Origin: Siphonodentalium dalli
Lineage: Eukaryota > Mollusca > Scaphopoda > Gadilida > Siphonodentaliidae
NCBI GenBank assembly: GCA_032622095.1
Contig: CP136067.1
Location: 193,030,052 to 193,094,051 of the forward strand
Length of the DNA: 64,000 bases
Direction: 5' to 3'
The notes below the pieces were generated by a model. The model searched no databases, was not told the DNA's origin, and saw only the letters and a list, made by a program, of their open reading frames with translations. The position numbers and the translations under genes are program-made. Below, piece by piece: positions 1-11,435 of the stretch (its first letter is position 1; each line of letters opens with the position of its first letter).

Positions 1-2238
1 TAACATCCATGACAAATTTCATGATGATCAGACAAACAGTACGACCTGTGGCCTGTGCTAATAGATTAAATTTTGAAATCCAAGATGGCCACTGGCGGCC
101 ATGTTTTTTGTCCGAATGACCCCAAAATGACTCGTTCCCATCTACATGTCATTATTTACATTCATGAAAAATTTTATGATGATCAGACTAAAGGTACAAC
201 CTGTAGCCCGTGCTAAAGGATTTAGTCATACAAAGAGTAAAATCAAAGATGGCTGCTGGCAACTAGGGCTGGACGATATTAACGAAAATAAAAACCGCGA
301 TTTTTGGGAATTAAAACCGCGATTAACGATATAATCGCGTTTTTTTTTAAACGGATACAAGAAACTGAAAACAATTTCTCACTGTTCGCTAAAATCACAT
401 CATTGTCATTAATTTTGACAAGTTGACGTCGGAAATAACATACCTGGTACAGAACCACTCAACCAGTGACAACCTCATGCTCGATCGATATTCGGAATGA
501 AAAGTAAATTCACTGGTTAAATTCCGCTATTCGGACAATTTCGTTCCGGTGACTTGACAAATTCTGGTATATACCGATAATTAATAAAACCATTAACTCG
601 TCTATGCCAAAACTAAAAGTGTTCTATATTATTGTATCCTTTTCTAACTCGATATGTTCAACTATGTTGAGTAAATATATATGCTATTCCCGATGACACT
701 TGCGTCGCTTGACAACTGGAAATGTGGTTTACCGTAAAGACAAATTTGACAATGAGGTTCAGTCTTTTAGCGAAGTCCAAACACACATAGTACATAACTT
801 TTGGAATTCGACCAAGCAAGGACACCATGTATTGTTGGGCGGGTTTGAAGCCCTAATTCTATACAATTGGTTTTAACCAATCGCAGTGAGTGGTTTCTTC
901 TAGACATTCATATCGATCTATCACCTGATCAGTCGTCGATTCATTTGGTGAATTCTCTTGTAATAAATATTTCGCAGGGAAGTCGGAGGGTTTGTGTAAT
1001 ATTGTGAGCGAAAGGGGGACGTATTCTGGGTTTTCATATTCCCCCAATTTCGTTAGTCGTTCTAAACGTTGTTTACTATGATGATTGAATATTGAAAAAA
1101 TCAGGACATGGGATTTAGTTGGAATTTAAAACTTAAATAACTCGATTTAGACTTGAGTTAAACTATTTATTTGTATATACGCTTATGATTGGATGGCACC
1201 CACTGATTGCCGACGATATTACGATTATTTTAGATTAGACGATATTACTGACGATATTGAAATTTTAACCGGGTATTGTCGATTAATCGGGAAACCGCCC
1301 ATCACTACTGGCAACCATGTTTTTTGGCCGAATGACCCCAAAATTACTCGTTCCCATCTACATGTCATTGTTAACATCCATGACAAATTTTATGATGATC
1401 AGACGAAGGTACAACCTGCAGCCCGTGCTAAAGAATTTAGTCATACAAAGAGTAAAATCCAAGATGGCTGCTGGCGGCGATGTTTTTTGGCCGAATGACC
1501 CCAAAATTACTCGTTCCCATCTACATGTCAATATTATCATCCTTGATAAATTTCATGATGATCAGACAAACAGTACGACCTGTGGCCCGTGCTAATGGAT
1601 TAAATTTTGAAATCAAAGATGGCCACTGGCGGCCATGTTTTTTGTCCGAATGACCCCAAAATGACTCGTTCCCATCTACATTCTAATTTCAACAGCCATG
1701 ACAAATTTTATGATGATCAGACTAAAGGTACGACCTGTAGCCCGTGATTTAGTCACACAAAGAGTAAAATCCAAGATGGCTGCTGGCGGCCATGTTTTTG
1801 GGCCGAATGACCCCAAAATTACTCATTCCCATCTACATGTCAATATTAACATCCATGACATAAAAAATGGAATGCTCCCATCTACAGGTCTCCCCGAAGA
1901 TCCATATGAAATTTGGTGACTATCGGGTAAGAGATATGACCTGTGAAGAATTTAGTCATGCAAAGAGTAAAATCCAAGATGACCACCAATGAAATTCAGA
2001 AAAAAATGATGGCTCCCATCTAGTGGTCATCCCGAAGATCCATATGCAGTTGGACAAGGGATGTTGACTGTAGGGTATGCCAAAGGATTTAGTCATGGCG
2101 GCCATGTTTTTTAGCCAATTGACCCCCAAAATGACTCGTTGTCATCTACTGTACATGTCAATGTTCATAATAATCCAATCAATGTTGCGACCTGTAACCT
2201 AGATGCTAATGGAAATTGACAAAGTAAAGTTGAGCTAA
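1..2238 (-). mobile_element. Pearl-like / Helitron-like tandem-repeat element, truncated by window edge
   Basis: Degenerate direct repeats of about 160 bp carry recurring blocks such as CCCGTGCTAA, CAAGATGGC, GACCCCAAAAT and CCCATCTACATGTCA. The same monomers occur in opposite orientation at 49441-51220. The right boundary ends in AAAGTTGAGCTAA (2226-2238), the reverse complement of the start of the 49331 element, so this is the 5' end of a minus-strand copy. The tandem core of about 160 bp matches what is known of bivalve pearl and related Helitron-like elements; the family name is inference. Monomers decay toward 1900-2200. The array is interrupted by a hAT-like insertion at 264-1307. The several short ORFs inside are repeat translations, not genes. 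Confidence 0.75.
264..1307. mobile_element. Non-autonomous hAT-like element inside the pearl-like array
   Basis: An 8-bp direct repeat CTGGCAAC at 256-263 and 1308-1315 brackets the insertion. Outside it, the array monomer reads on as expected. Ends are TAGGGCTGGACGATATT on the left and, read inward from the right, TAGTGATGGGCGG, which share TAG.G.TGG.CG. An 8-bp target duplication and ends starting TAG/CAG with a G at position 5 fit the hAT superfamily. The 1044-bp interior has no transposase; subterminal GACGATATT words recur near both ends. Confidence 0.75.
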
Positions 2239-2264
2239 AAAGACAACATACAGAGAAACATCTA

Positions 2265-2428
2265 CAGTAATGCCCTACATAATCGACTCCTTAACCATAG
2301 CAGAATTATGGGTAACTTTCACTGAGAGCTCTCAGAGGAATGACAACAAGCCTTATTTCCGACTAAATCCTGAAAAGTTACCCATAATTCTGCTGTGGTT
2401 AAGGAGTCGAATATTTAGGGCATTACTG
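2265..2428. mobile_element. TA-target MITE M1, copy 1
   Basis: Ends CAGTAATGCCCTA and GGGCATTACTG are perfect inverted repeats, flanked by TA on both sides (2263-2264, 2429-2430). The inversion extends through the AACCA(T/C)AGCAGAATTATGGGTAA arm. TA target plus a hairpin form suggests a Tc1/mariner-type non-autonomous element. Other copies lie at 5267, 55911 and 59720, and related M2 copies at 24.0-25.7 kb. Confidence 0.8.
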
Positions 2429-2563
2429 TACATGTATGGAGTTATTCATCTGTAGGGATTTTCAGTTAACTTCAGGGCTGTTTGTTGAACTTATTAGCTG
2501 AACATCTCAACAACATAAATCAATAGGAATAAAATAACTAGCTGTCAAGTACCCAGTTATTAA

Positions 2564-3033
2564 CCCTTTCAGTGCCAGAGGCCGATCTTATCGGCCCTAA
2601 TTTACGGTCTGTAAAATCGGCCCTAAATAAATTTAAATTTTTTTTTTCTTTTTAGATTTTTTAGATTGGGTTGAATTTTTTTGGGGTATGCTTAAGCATG
2701 CTATAGCAAATTTAAAAACAAACTGGATAAAACCTTAGGGGCATGTTATAATTCAAAACTATCACCAAGTATTCATAGTAATAATTTTGATGCCCATGAA
2801 AAACGTAAGATTCCCTGGCACTAAACCTACAAAATAAGTCTGTTAAAGAATATAAGAAAAAATTATTAAAATTGTAAAAAATTGTAAAAAATAATAACAA
2901 ATGATGAAAAACTGTTAGGCCAATGCATTCTCTTATATATGTGAGCGACCTATGGTCGACTCGCATATATAAGAGAATGCATTGGCACAGGGTATATGGG
3001 TTGATACAAAAATCGGACCTGGCACTGAAAGGG
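2564..3033. mobile_element. TTAA-target (piggyBac-like) MITE P1, copy 1
   Basis: TTAA occurs on both sides (2560-2563, 3034-3037). Ends are CCCTTTCAGTGCCAG and CTGGCACTGAAAGGG, perfect inverted repeats. TTAA targets with CCC..GGG ends are the mark of piggyBac-type elements. The 470-bp body contains a near-perfect palindrome at about 2920-2985 (CCAATGCATTCTCTTATAT arms around GGTCGAC) and AT-rich tandem TTGTAAAAAA words. No coding capacity. Confidence 0.8.
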
Positions 3034-3151
3034 TTAATGGGTTAATTTCATTCTATGCATGTTAGCAGAGTTTGCATAGCTACTTTACACCACCCACAAT
3101 GATTCCTTAATGTCATGCTTTATATATATGAAAGAATATGTCACGGGTATC

Positions 3152-3245
3152 ACAGCTCCTTAGCACCTGTCTCATGTGAGCCTATTACTCTGTACCAGCT
3201 GCTTAGCACCTGTCTCATGTGAGCCTATTACTCTGTACCAGCTGC
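3152..3245. repeat. 43-bp tandem duplication
   Basis: TAGCACCTGTCTCATGTGAG starts at 3161 and again at 3204. The two 43-bp units differ by very little, so the duplication is recent. Confidence 0.85.
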
Positions 3246-3403
3246 TTCATCCAGGTATTGATCACCTCCCACTATATCACAAGTACGGATGTGATCAAAA
3301 CCAAATGCCTAAAATATTATCAAAAACACGACTGCAATAGCAGATTTATAAGACTATGTTATAAAGGCATACAATATTATGGTGATGCTGACTGGTGCAT
3401 TAA

Positions 3404-3849
3404 AGGTACTCAATCCGATTAAACACCCCTAAACTACCATTTCTTTGGCTTCGGGGGTAAAAATATTTTATAGGAGTCGATGAACCTACCCATCAAAGCT
3501 CAGAGTGATCAGATATCGATTTTTGAAGTTTGTTATTTCAATTGTTTGCGGAAAAGAAACACACTGTCAAAAGGATGGTCTTGGTCAAAATTGCGGATGA
3601 AGATAAATAACTCTATAAAAAAAGTGGTAATACGGCCAAATTTCGTGAACACTCAAGTGATTTTACAGCCATATTTCGTTGAACAAAATGTTGATAAATA
3701 ACACGTTTTAGGAAATTTGATACCATAGTTGACAGTGGTTAGCATTATTTTGTTGCAATTAATCGATTCTGATAACTAAAGCGTATTTGGAAGAAATGTT
3801 GTTGTTGTATCTTGATGATATGGGGACCCTCTGATTGGATTGAGTACCT
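3404..3849. mobile_element. TTAA-target MITE P2, copy 1
   Basis: The element is flanked by TTAA (3400-3403, 3850-3853), with ends AGGTACTCAATCCGATT and ATTGGATTGAGTACCT. The interior has the GGAGTCGATGAACC and CATCAAAGCTCAGAG blocks found in the 30652 copy. The 30652 copy proves the TTAA target because its opposite arm keeps an empty site. Confidence 0.8.
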
Positions 3850-3864
3850 TTAAACTAAACTTAA

Positions 3865-4276
3865 GGGCCCACGTAATATTCGAACCTCCAGATCACATTA
3901 TACAAAATATATGCCATATTATATACCATATGAAAGAGGAAGCTGCAAAACATTGTATTATCAACTAATCCGGTGTAATAAACTGTGAACATGTTGTTTT
4001 TTTAGAGGTACTGACATCTTTTCTGTCGTTAAGTTTCATCTGGACATACATGTACTACAAAGTCTATTATTTTCAATGGAAGGGGAATATCTTAGTTTGA
4101 TTTCTGTTGCATTCTGGGAACAAAATGGGGGAAATGTTTCTTATCATTTTAGCTATTTTCTATAACCCTATGGGCACCTTCTGAGACACGGACGTTCCAA
4201 ATGGTGATGAATTATAGAATTTTAATCATATATTATGTCATAGATTGTTATTAAAACCGTATATCAAGGCACTTAA
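3865..4276. mobile_element. TTAA-target MITE P3, truncated copy
   Basis: This stretch parallels 62690-63149 over most of its length (shared blocks CCAGATCACAT, AAAACATTGTATTATCAACT, AACTGTGAACATGTTGTT, GATGAATTATAG). The left end TTAAGGGCCCACGTAAT matches the family end; the right end is lost where a P2 fragment abuts. Confidence 0.65.
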
Positions 4277-4352
4277 AAAAAAAATTTGATTTGAGTCGAG
4301 GAACCCACCCATCAAAGCTCAGAGGGGGACTGTCTGATCGAATTGAGTACCT
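4277..4352. mobile_element. P2 MITE right-end fragment
   Basis: GATTTGAGTCGAGGAACCCA, ATCAAAGCTCAGAG and the terminal AATTGAGTACCT followed by TTAA match the ends of the P2 copies at 3404 and 30652. The other half is missing. Confidence 0.65.
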
Positions 4353-4884
4353 TTAATAAGACATAATACATGTACCGTTATATAGATAAGACTGTAAACG
4401 ATAAAATGTACTAGTATGGTGATTCAAAAATGTTGCTGAAAATATTAATGTAGAGCATGTATTGTAGTTTTGTAGTGTTGAATAAGCGAACCGCCCGATT
4501 TAATTAGCGTATCTTTGATCGGCGAATTCTTTGAACCGGATTATAACAGATTATGACAGCATGTGTCATATTAGATGCTTATTTCACACATTGAGTGAAC
4601 AATGGTGACTTCACGCAAAATAGAGCACCGACACTATGTTTTTACATCAATCATCGCACTGAGGTAGACTCTTATTTTTACGACCACTGTCCAAGCAGAA
4701 CATTAATGAAGCTCGCTTAAAGTGCACAATGACAGTGTATTGTCACCAATATAGTTTTAATTTAACATGTCACAAGCCTATCATCGAAAATCTACAGCAC
4801 TTGCATTCAGTTGTTGTCGATTTCCATGTTCGGATTTCAGAGGTAAAATAAATTTTAATGTATCGTTCACTTATGGATGTTAGG
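4353..4884. other. No gene; one dispersed segment
   Basis: Nothing coding is visible. About 4545-4625 (GATTATAACAGATT.. TTCACACATTGAGTGAACAA) is matched in inverted orientation by about 8088-8165, so it is a dispersed or inverted repeat of unknown kind. Confidence 0.4.
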
Positions 4885-5014
4885 AATAGGGAGTTTCCAG
4901 ATTATTGAGGTAATTTTTAGTGAGAATGCACTTGGGTGAATTCGGGACCGACAAATTGTTTTGAATGGAGAGGGATTCGGTTTATAGAGGGTCCGGTTTG
5001 GAGAGGTTTTACTG
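4885..5014. mobile_element. Pogo/Tigger-like terminal fragment
   Basis: Read on the minus strand from 5014 the sequence begins CAGTAAAACCTCTCCAAACC, followed by repeated short blocks separated by GAC/CCC words. This resembles the CAGT..ACCTC ends of pogo/Tigger elements. The opposite end and transposase were not found. Confidence 0.45.
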
Positions 5015-5266
5015 CATAGATTTAACTAATTCAGATTATATACAGTTTAAGGCAGTTATTCATTTCCAATCAAATTTGAATACTTGCTGAGAACAGTCCT
5101 CCCAAAAATGCCCTTAAAAAATGTGATCAATCATCAAATGATCTTTTTGACATTTTCTTGTTTAATATATAAGATATGCATGATGTCGGTGTTTTCAGTT
5201 TTTGCCTTTACTGCTCAGTTGACTGCTAATTTACTAACTGTGAGAAACTGGGGATTTGCTTAATTA

Positions 5267-5468
5267 CAGTAATGCCCTAAATAATCGACTCCTTAACCAC
5301 AGTAGAATTATGGGTAACTTTTCAGGATTTAGTCGGAAATATGGATTGTTGCCATTCATCGGAAAGCTCTCACTGATGAATGGCAACAAGCCATATTTCC
5401 GACTAAATCCTGAAAAATTACCCATAATACTGCTGTGGTTAAGGAGTTGATTATTTAGGGCATTAATG
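5267..5468. mobile_element. TA-target MITE M1, copy 2
   Basis: Flanked by TA (5265-5266, 5469-5470). Long hairpin: GACTCCTTAACCACAG on the left pairs with CTGTGGTTAAGGAGTTGA on the right, and the GCCATTCATCGGAAAGCTC centre folds on itself. The right tip has one mismatch (CATTAATG). Confidence 0.8.
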
Positions 5469-6810
5469 TACTCCATAAGATATATTCAAATCAATGATGA
5501 AAAGGAACCTACATAGTCATACTCATGAATGAGCAGTTGTAATTTACCTTTTTGTAGTTTTGATCAAGACCAAGAACTTTAATTGTCAGTACTAATATGA
5601 TCATACGCTAGAATAATTAACGAACCAAAGCTAAACTACTCACATGAGGGTATCTGTAGCGTCTAAAACAATTCTTATTAAGATCACTTTATAGATTCCC
5701 ACCAAATAAGATTGACATGCATAAGGCTTATATTTCGTGTCGGTAATTATAAATAGTTATATACATGTATGTTGTCGAGAGTGGAACTGGACCTAACCAT
5801 TATATTACTTGGCATGCTGGGGGAGCTCTCCGCTTGAGGTAATCATTACGCAGGCTAGATTGAGAAGCGTGTCCATTTCATAATGTTCATTTCATTCATA
5901 ACATGTCATCATGTCGATTTCAATGATAGTCGACAAACAACGTCATCATGTAAGTTTCCCAATTGACCGAATTTGAGTGGAACTGAATGTATCTTCTGCT
6001 TTGTTCATAAGTACATGTATGTGATTTCATTCTATTCAAGAAAATAGGATATATATGGATTAACAGAAGCATGTATGGATTGGAAATGCTTATAAGTTAT
6101 TGTCAGATATCTTTTGGTTCAATGGATTATGCTTATCCTGCTTGAAATGAGACTTACCATTATCACTCTAATTCATATAGTAGGCTATTTTCTAAAATTC
6201 AAGTGAGAGACACATACATAATATACTAGTACAGAAACAATGGCTATTAAGTTAGTAATTACTAGTAGTACTAATCTCTAAGTTAATTTTTCATTTGGTG
6301 TTATGAGATCCCACCTGATAACCAGGTTGATTTGATCAAATTGTCACTGTTCCTGTACTGTATTTGATTGAAATACTGAAGTCTGAAGGCTGAATGATAA
6401 CAAACCTGAACTCAAACTATTTGAAGTTTTCTCAGATGAAAGCTAGATAAAGCCAAACATACTTTTACAGTATGATTCCAACTGTTAAACTTAAATCTTT
6501 TTGTAAACTTAAATGTCTTATGAATTGAGACCTAAATTGAAAAAAAGTATTTGGGCGCCCAAACCGGTAAACGGTATGAAAAACGGCCTTGATATGTCCC
6601 TGGGTAGATTTGACATACTTGATGGTGAGCTCTTAAATTGTTGGCTCTGGTTTTTTTTTTATTTGATTTATTAGGGGTTTTGGGAGTGAGCCCAGGGAAG
6701 ATTTGAAAGGGGCGGAACCCCTCTCCTACAACCCACTGGTGAATGATGTTAGGGGTTATGAGAATGGTTTGACATAAACATAACATTGATGAAGGGGGGG
6801 GGGAGATGAT
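5469..6810. other. No recognised gene
   Basis: AT-rich sequence without a convincing ORF, splice chain or terminal repeats. The minus-strand ORF at 6532-6786 has no recognisable motif. It may be the 3' end of the retroelement that carries the ORF at 6811-7680, since it lies directly downstream on that strand. Confidence 0.35.
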
Positions 6811-7680
6811 CTAGACATAGAATTTTTTTTTTTTCTTTGGTTTCTTTTTTTTCCGTTGTTGAGTTTCTGTTTGCTGTTGTTGTTGTTGACTTTGTAGCAT
6901 CACAGCTGCCTGTTCTTCTTCCCGTTCTGTCTGCTCATGTAGATATTCTTTCTGTCGCTGATCAAATTCTTTCTGGTCTTGTTTGACTGGTAATCGGTGT
7001 TCTGCCATAACTCTTTCTGAGTCAGCGATAGTCTTTTCCACAGAACGGGCGGTGGCCATAAACTCTTCATGAGAGAGGGTGGTGGCTGTGCTGGTGTTCT
7101 CACTGGAGGTGGAGCTGGAGGACACCGGGATGTGATGGTAATCCGGTGTCCGAGGTGTAAAGCTATCCAGTTCCACGTCGAAGCTGGCGGCAGGAACATC
7201 TGGGGTGGTATCCACGTCCCTGTCTCCGCTAGCTTCGACGACGACAGCAGGGACCTCCGGCAGATCCACGGAGTCCCTGCTAGCTGGTTCAATTGCGTCA
7301 GTCTCCATGCAGGTCGGGTCGTCTGGGCGTCTCTCATACAACTCCGGCCTGCCGGCTATGACTCTGGATGGCTGAGCCACATGGGGAGGGGCGACTGGCC
7401 GATCTACAGTCACCCCCTTCTGCTTCTTCCATTTCGCCCGTCTGGTAGCGTCCCTTCTTTTCTGTGAGGGTGTCTTTCTCTTGGGAGGCCCCTTCTTCAT
7501 GGTACAGCGGGTCTTGGCGTTCCTGTTCTCGGCAGAAGACTTCTGGATGCCAGCTTCTTCTGTCCGGAATTCTACACAGAGAACCAGAGAGCCCCTGTTA
7601 GCTTGGAGAGACCAACTAACAGCGTCCACTAACCGGCTTCTCTGTATAGCAGCCAACGCGGCGTCAGGGATTAGCTCCAT
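6811..7680 (-). CDS. Basic/acidic retroelement-type ORF, function unknown
   Basis: An uninterrupted 289-codon frame with an ATG at 7680. The N-terminus (about residues 1-45) is mixed hydrophobic (ELIPDAALAAIQRSRLVDAV, then SWSLQANRGSLVLCVEF). Residues about 60-90 are strongly basic (PPKRKTPSQKRRDATRRAKW). Residues about 110-200 are acidic and Pro/Ser/Thr-rich, about 205-265 look like a charged coiled coil (QKEFDQRQKEYLHEQTEREE), and the tail is poly-Gln followed by poly-Lys. Its GC content is higher than the surroundings. I recall similar ORFs with a PSQKRRDA-type basic patch next to retroelements in corals and molluscs, so a gag- or ORF1-like nucleic-acid-binding protein is my best guess. 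No RT, protease or integrase is adjacent. A host gene is less likely. Confidence 0.5.
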   Translation of the reverse strand: MELIPDAALAAIQRSRLVDAVSWSLQANRGSLVLCVEFRTEEAGIQKSSAENRNAKTRCTMKKGPPKRKTPSQKRRDATRRAKWKKQKGVTVDRPVAPPHVAQPSRVIAGRPELYERRPDDPTCMETDAIEPASRDSVDLPEVPAVVVEASGDRDVDTTPDVPAASFDVELDSFTPRTPDYHHIPVSSSSTSSENTSTATTLSHEEFMATARSVEKTIADSERVMAEHRLPVKQDQKEFDQRQKEYLHEQTEREEEQAAVMLQSQQQQQQTETQQRKKKKPKKKKKFYV

Positions 7681-8308
7681 AATCCGTCCTGAGCCTAATC
7701 CAAAACCATCTCAGTCTGGCGTCCCCACGAGGGCAGTTACAACCGAAGTCGCGACCGCACAACTCACTCGTGTTGACGCTCTGACAACAAGGAACTAATT
7801 GAGCCAAATGAAATCTGACTTGTTCGCTCCACTTGCTGCCAGAGTTGTTGGCTCTGGTGTAGACTGGGGATCTTTTATAAGTTTAAATTTCTGGTCTAAA
7901 TTTAACTCTGAATGGACGATTTCGTGACTGCTCATTTGTTGTGATAGGTTGATTAAAACTGTATTGGTGACAGTACACTACCATTGTATCAGGGTTAAGT
8001 TTGGACAGTGATTGTAAAATTAAGAGTAATTAACTCGGTAATTGATGTAAAAACAAAGTGTCAGTGCTCTAATTCTCCATGTCGAAGTTACTATTGTTCA
8101 CTCAATGTGTGAAATAAGCATACATTATCTAATCAGACACCTGGTGTTATAATCTGTTCGCCGAACAAAAGACCACAAATTAAATCTACATTTACAAGAG
8201 AATGAAACCTGTGCAACAACAGTATATCTGTACTAATAAGCCTACCAAGCATTCTCAGATAAATCAGCAATGACGAAGCCATTTGCTGACGGCAAGCTGG
8301 GCCACGAA
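7681..8308. other. Upstream flank of the minus-strand ORF; no gene
   Basis: Contains the putative 5' flank of the 6811-7680 ORF and the inverted partner (about 8088-8165) of 4545-4625. No other structure recognised. Confidence 0.35.
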
Positions 8309-10400
8309 TCCATGACAAAAGGGTCCGTAGTACTTCCTAAACCTGTTTACGACGAAATTAAGGAAAACAAAAAGGATTGGTTTTGTGCTGATTGCAATCC
8401 AAACAGCTAACCGTCATGTCCATGTGAGGGATATCAAAACTCAGATACTATAATTTGTTCTTCCTGTGAAATCTGCTGGCATACAACTTACGCAAATATA
8501 TGGAAATGTGACTTGAAGTTCTATAAGCAGAATAAACTGAAATATTTATCTGCGGTGTGCAATCTAAAGAAGATAAATGGAAATAAGACTTTGTGGAATA
8601 CAATTTTCCAATTTAATAGATTAAAAAAAGATTGGACGTGTTACAAACTAAAGTTCTAACAACACAATTGATGAATGTAAATACAAGGATGATGAAAACT
8701 TGCAATATACAGGTATGGCTTCTAAATGTCAACAAGTAAGTCAACAAGTAAGTCATGCACCAGTTCATTCTGTTCAAGTGAATAGTGTGCCCAGCACAGG
8801 CTCATTTGAGGAAAAGGACTCTTCGTAACCAGTGCCATCTTCCACAACTTACAAAATTATTGTGGTGATTGACAGTCTACTAAGCCCAAAAGAATTTTCC
8901 TTAAGTCAGAAAATTAAAGGGGAAACACAAAGGGAATATTAAAGTAAAGTATGCTCATCAGTTACCAAGAGGAGGGATAGTTATCTACCTGCACTTCAAA
9001 GAAGATCTGGATCTTATCAAAACACCATGGTCAAGTGCTTTCAAAAACAGTGGTAAGTGGTACCACTGGTAACCAGTTATCAATTCATGAGCCAAAATAC
9101 AAAGGTAAATCAGTTATTGTGAAAAATGTAAATAAAAGGATAGAGACCGATAATATAACGGAATATATTTCGAAGTACTACCACAAGGATGTTAAAGTGA
9201 AGAGACTGAAATATACAGACACACGAAGACCTCTACCTGTGATACAGATAACAACGGATGACCAGTCTTCATTCAACATTTAATCACAGCCGATCTGAGA
9301 TTATTCATCAACTCCTATAAGTGTCCAGCTTTACAACAATTAGACCCATACGCTGTTTTAACTACAATTTATATGGACATACATCTGATCTATGTGCAAA
9401 TTCGGCATCCTCGGAGTGTGTGCTGGTCCTCATCACACAAGAATTTGTGATAGTCACAAGAATATTAAATGCATAAACTGTGGTGGATGTCATAGAGCCA
9501 ACTCAAGGAGTTGTTCAAAACATATTGAGTTAGACAAAACTATTGCTGCTCGCTTACAACTACAAGGACATTGCTGAGTGAACATGGTATATAACATATT
9601 TCAGCAATTGTTATTGTTATATGCAGCAACTCGTTCAAAATCTCAGAAGAAAGTGATCAGAACAACATCATGGTCCTCACTGATGGTTCATCGCTAGGAA
9701 ATCCAGGTCCAACTGTAATATACCGGTATCTAGATGGCCTCAATTCAGAACCAGTTATCCTGAAAGAATCTGTTAGCAGGGATAGTACCAAGGCGAGATA
9801 CGAGGTCTGCTACTTGCCATTAACTTCATCGAGAAATGGGTCACATCCAGAGGAGTTAGGAACAGCTGCATCATTTGTGATTGCCAAACAGCTATAGACG
9901 CAGTGACTGGTAACAGGCTTCCTGACAAATATTTCCAAACCATAACAGAGTGCAGCAGGAAACTCAACACAATCAACAGCAGTGGAGCGGAGGTACACAT
10001 TAAATGGGTTGGAGGCCATATTAATATCAAGGGAAATGATGTAGCTGATGGTGCGGCCAAAGAGGCAGCACATGAATCAGAAATGATGGACTCGGATTTA
10101 AAAGAGATAACAATACAATAACAGATTTGAAGAAGGCCATGCATAAAATATAATGATGAAATGACAGTTTCAATGGTCAAATCTGCCAAAGGCACGTCAC
10201 AATATAGTTGAGGTTGTAAAATATATAAAGAACCATAGCAGTGATGATAAGCAAATACAACATAAGATGAACAGATTAAGATCAGGCCACTCCAGCTTGA
10301 AAGGCCACCTCGGGAAGTTCTTCCAAGGATACCATCACAAACTGAATGCGGTAACAAGGAAACGGTGTGCCATTTAATTCTGGACTAGTGTCCATTGTAC
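8309..10400 (+). pseudogene. Degraded non-LTR retrotransposon: ORF1 plus RNase H, endonuclease and RT missing
   Basis: Fragments in order on the + strand. At 8309-8659, a PHD-finger-like stretch (DWFCADC, CPCEGYQ, then IICSSCEICWH) with an in-frame TAA near 8409. At about 8940-9055, an RRM-like ORF1 piece (KVKYAHQLPRGGIVIYLHF). At 9035-9283, its continuation. At 9392-9577, zinc-knuckle cysteines (KCINCGGCHRANSRSC). At 9670-9780, an RNase HI start (TDGSSLGNPGP). At 9903-10121, the RNase H His/Asp region (IKWVGGHINIKGNDVADGAA). At about 10270-10380, the C-terminal RLRSGHSSLKGHLGKF and a Cys/His remnant. PHD plus CCHC ORF1 and RNase H fit LOA/Jockey-like LINEs of aquatic invertebrates. The knuckle is followed within about 90 bp by RNase H, so endonuclease and RT were deleted. 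Multiple frameshifts and stops show it is dead. Confidence 0.8.
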
Positions 10401-11370
10401 TCTGTCGAGAGGGAAGAAATGATAAATGAGATCAAGATGGGGTTTGTGCAGACTAAAGTAGAGGTTGATCAAAGAATGATTAATACCAGATCACTGATTG
10501 GAGACAGATAAGAGCTCTTACCGACTACGGTATTGAAAATGATACCGCTATATGACTAAATATCGTCACCAATAAATTTGAGTTGAACTGTTTGAGAATG
10601 ATACTAGTAGCAAGCAGACAAAAATATTGCATTATTGATTTGATAATGATAATTATGAACACATGTTGCTTTGACAGGTATATAAAAATAATTAATATAA
10701 ATGGTCCTGAGTTTCGTTCTTTATACGACGGATAGATATATTTATAAGTGCCTGACGTAATCGGGAATTCCCTACCAACTGAGGATCGCTTATGACATTA
10801 AAAATGGCGCTAACAGTCGCTCGTGTAAATAATAATAGCAAACATGTATTGATTTCATATTTTATATTGTACAAACAAAACAAGATAAATAATGTGACAA
10901 GCATAGAATAGAAGTCCGTATCTGATTTTAACTTATCCATTTCGATGTATAGGACTGATATCTGGCCGTGTAGTTTATATATACCTTTCAAAAATGATCT
11001 AATGAGTTAGCGCATTATACGTCTAATGCATAAGATTTTGTGGCGCGCGTCATTGTGTCTCCAGATTATACAAACACCACACATTTTTTATTGTATTTGA
11101 CCAGGAAACCTTCCAGCAATATTGAGCCGAGAACAGCCTGCTCAATTGGGCATGCCGACTTGATTGTCCGCAGTGTGTTGACAAACGCTTATGGAGCAGT
11201 GAGAAATAATTACTTTTTACCTCACGCTAAACCTAAGCCGTTAGCAATGGCTTTTGTCTCAGCATTATAGGTGTCGATGGTTGCTAAATACTTGACACTG
11301 ATATAGATATCGTCAGTATTAATATCCACACCGGCGGCTACGATGTACCGACTATTTGCATAAAGTGAAA
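10401..11370. other. No gene; short hAT-like terminal words
   Basis: ACCGACTACGGTATT..ACCGCTATATGACTAAAT at about 10517-10560 resembles 11371-11435 in the same orientation and so may be a fragment of the same element end. Nothing else recognised. Confidence 0.3.
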
Positions 11371-11435
11371 CCGACTACACGGTGTCAAAAACAGTATCGC
11401 GATATGACTAAATACCGAAATACCGTGAAGCCCTA
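11371..11435. mobile_element. hAT-like terminal fragment
   Basis: Read on the minus strand from 11435 the end is TAGGGCTTCACGGTATTTCG, followed by GTATTTAGTCATATCGCGATACTG. It resembles hAT ends (TAGGG..) and the TAGGGCTGGACGATATT end at 264. The partner end was not found with confidence. Confidence 0.35.
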
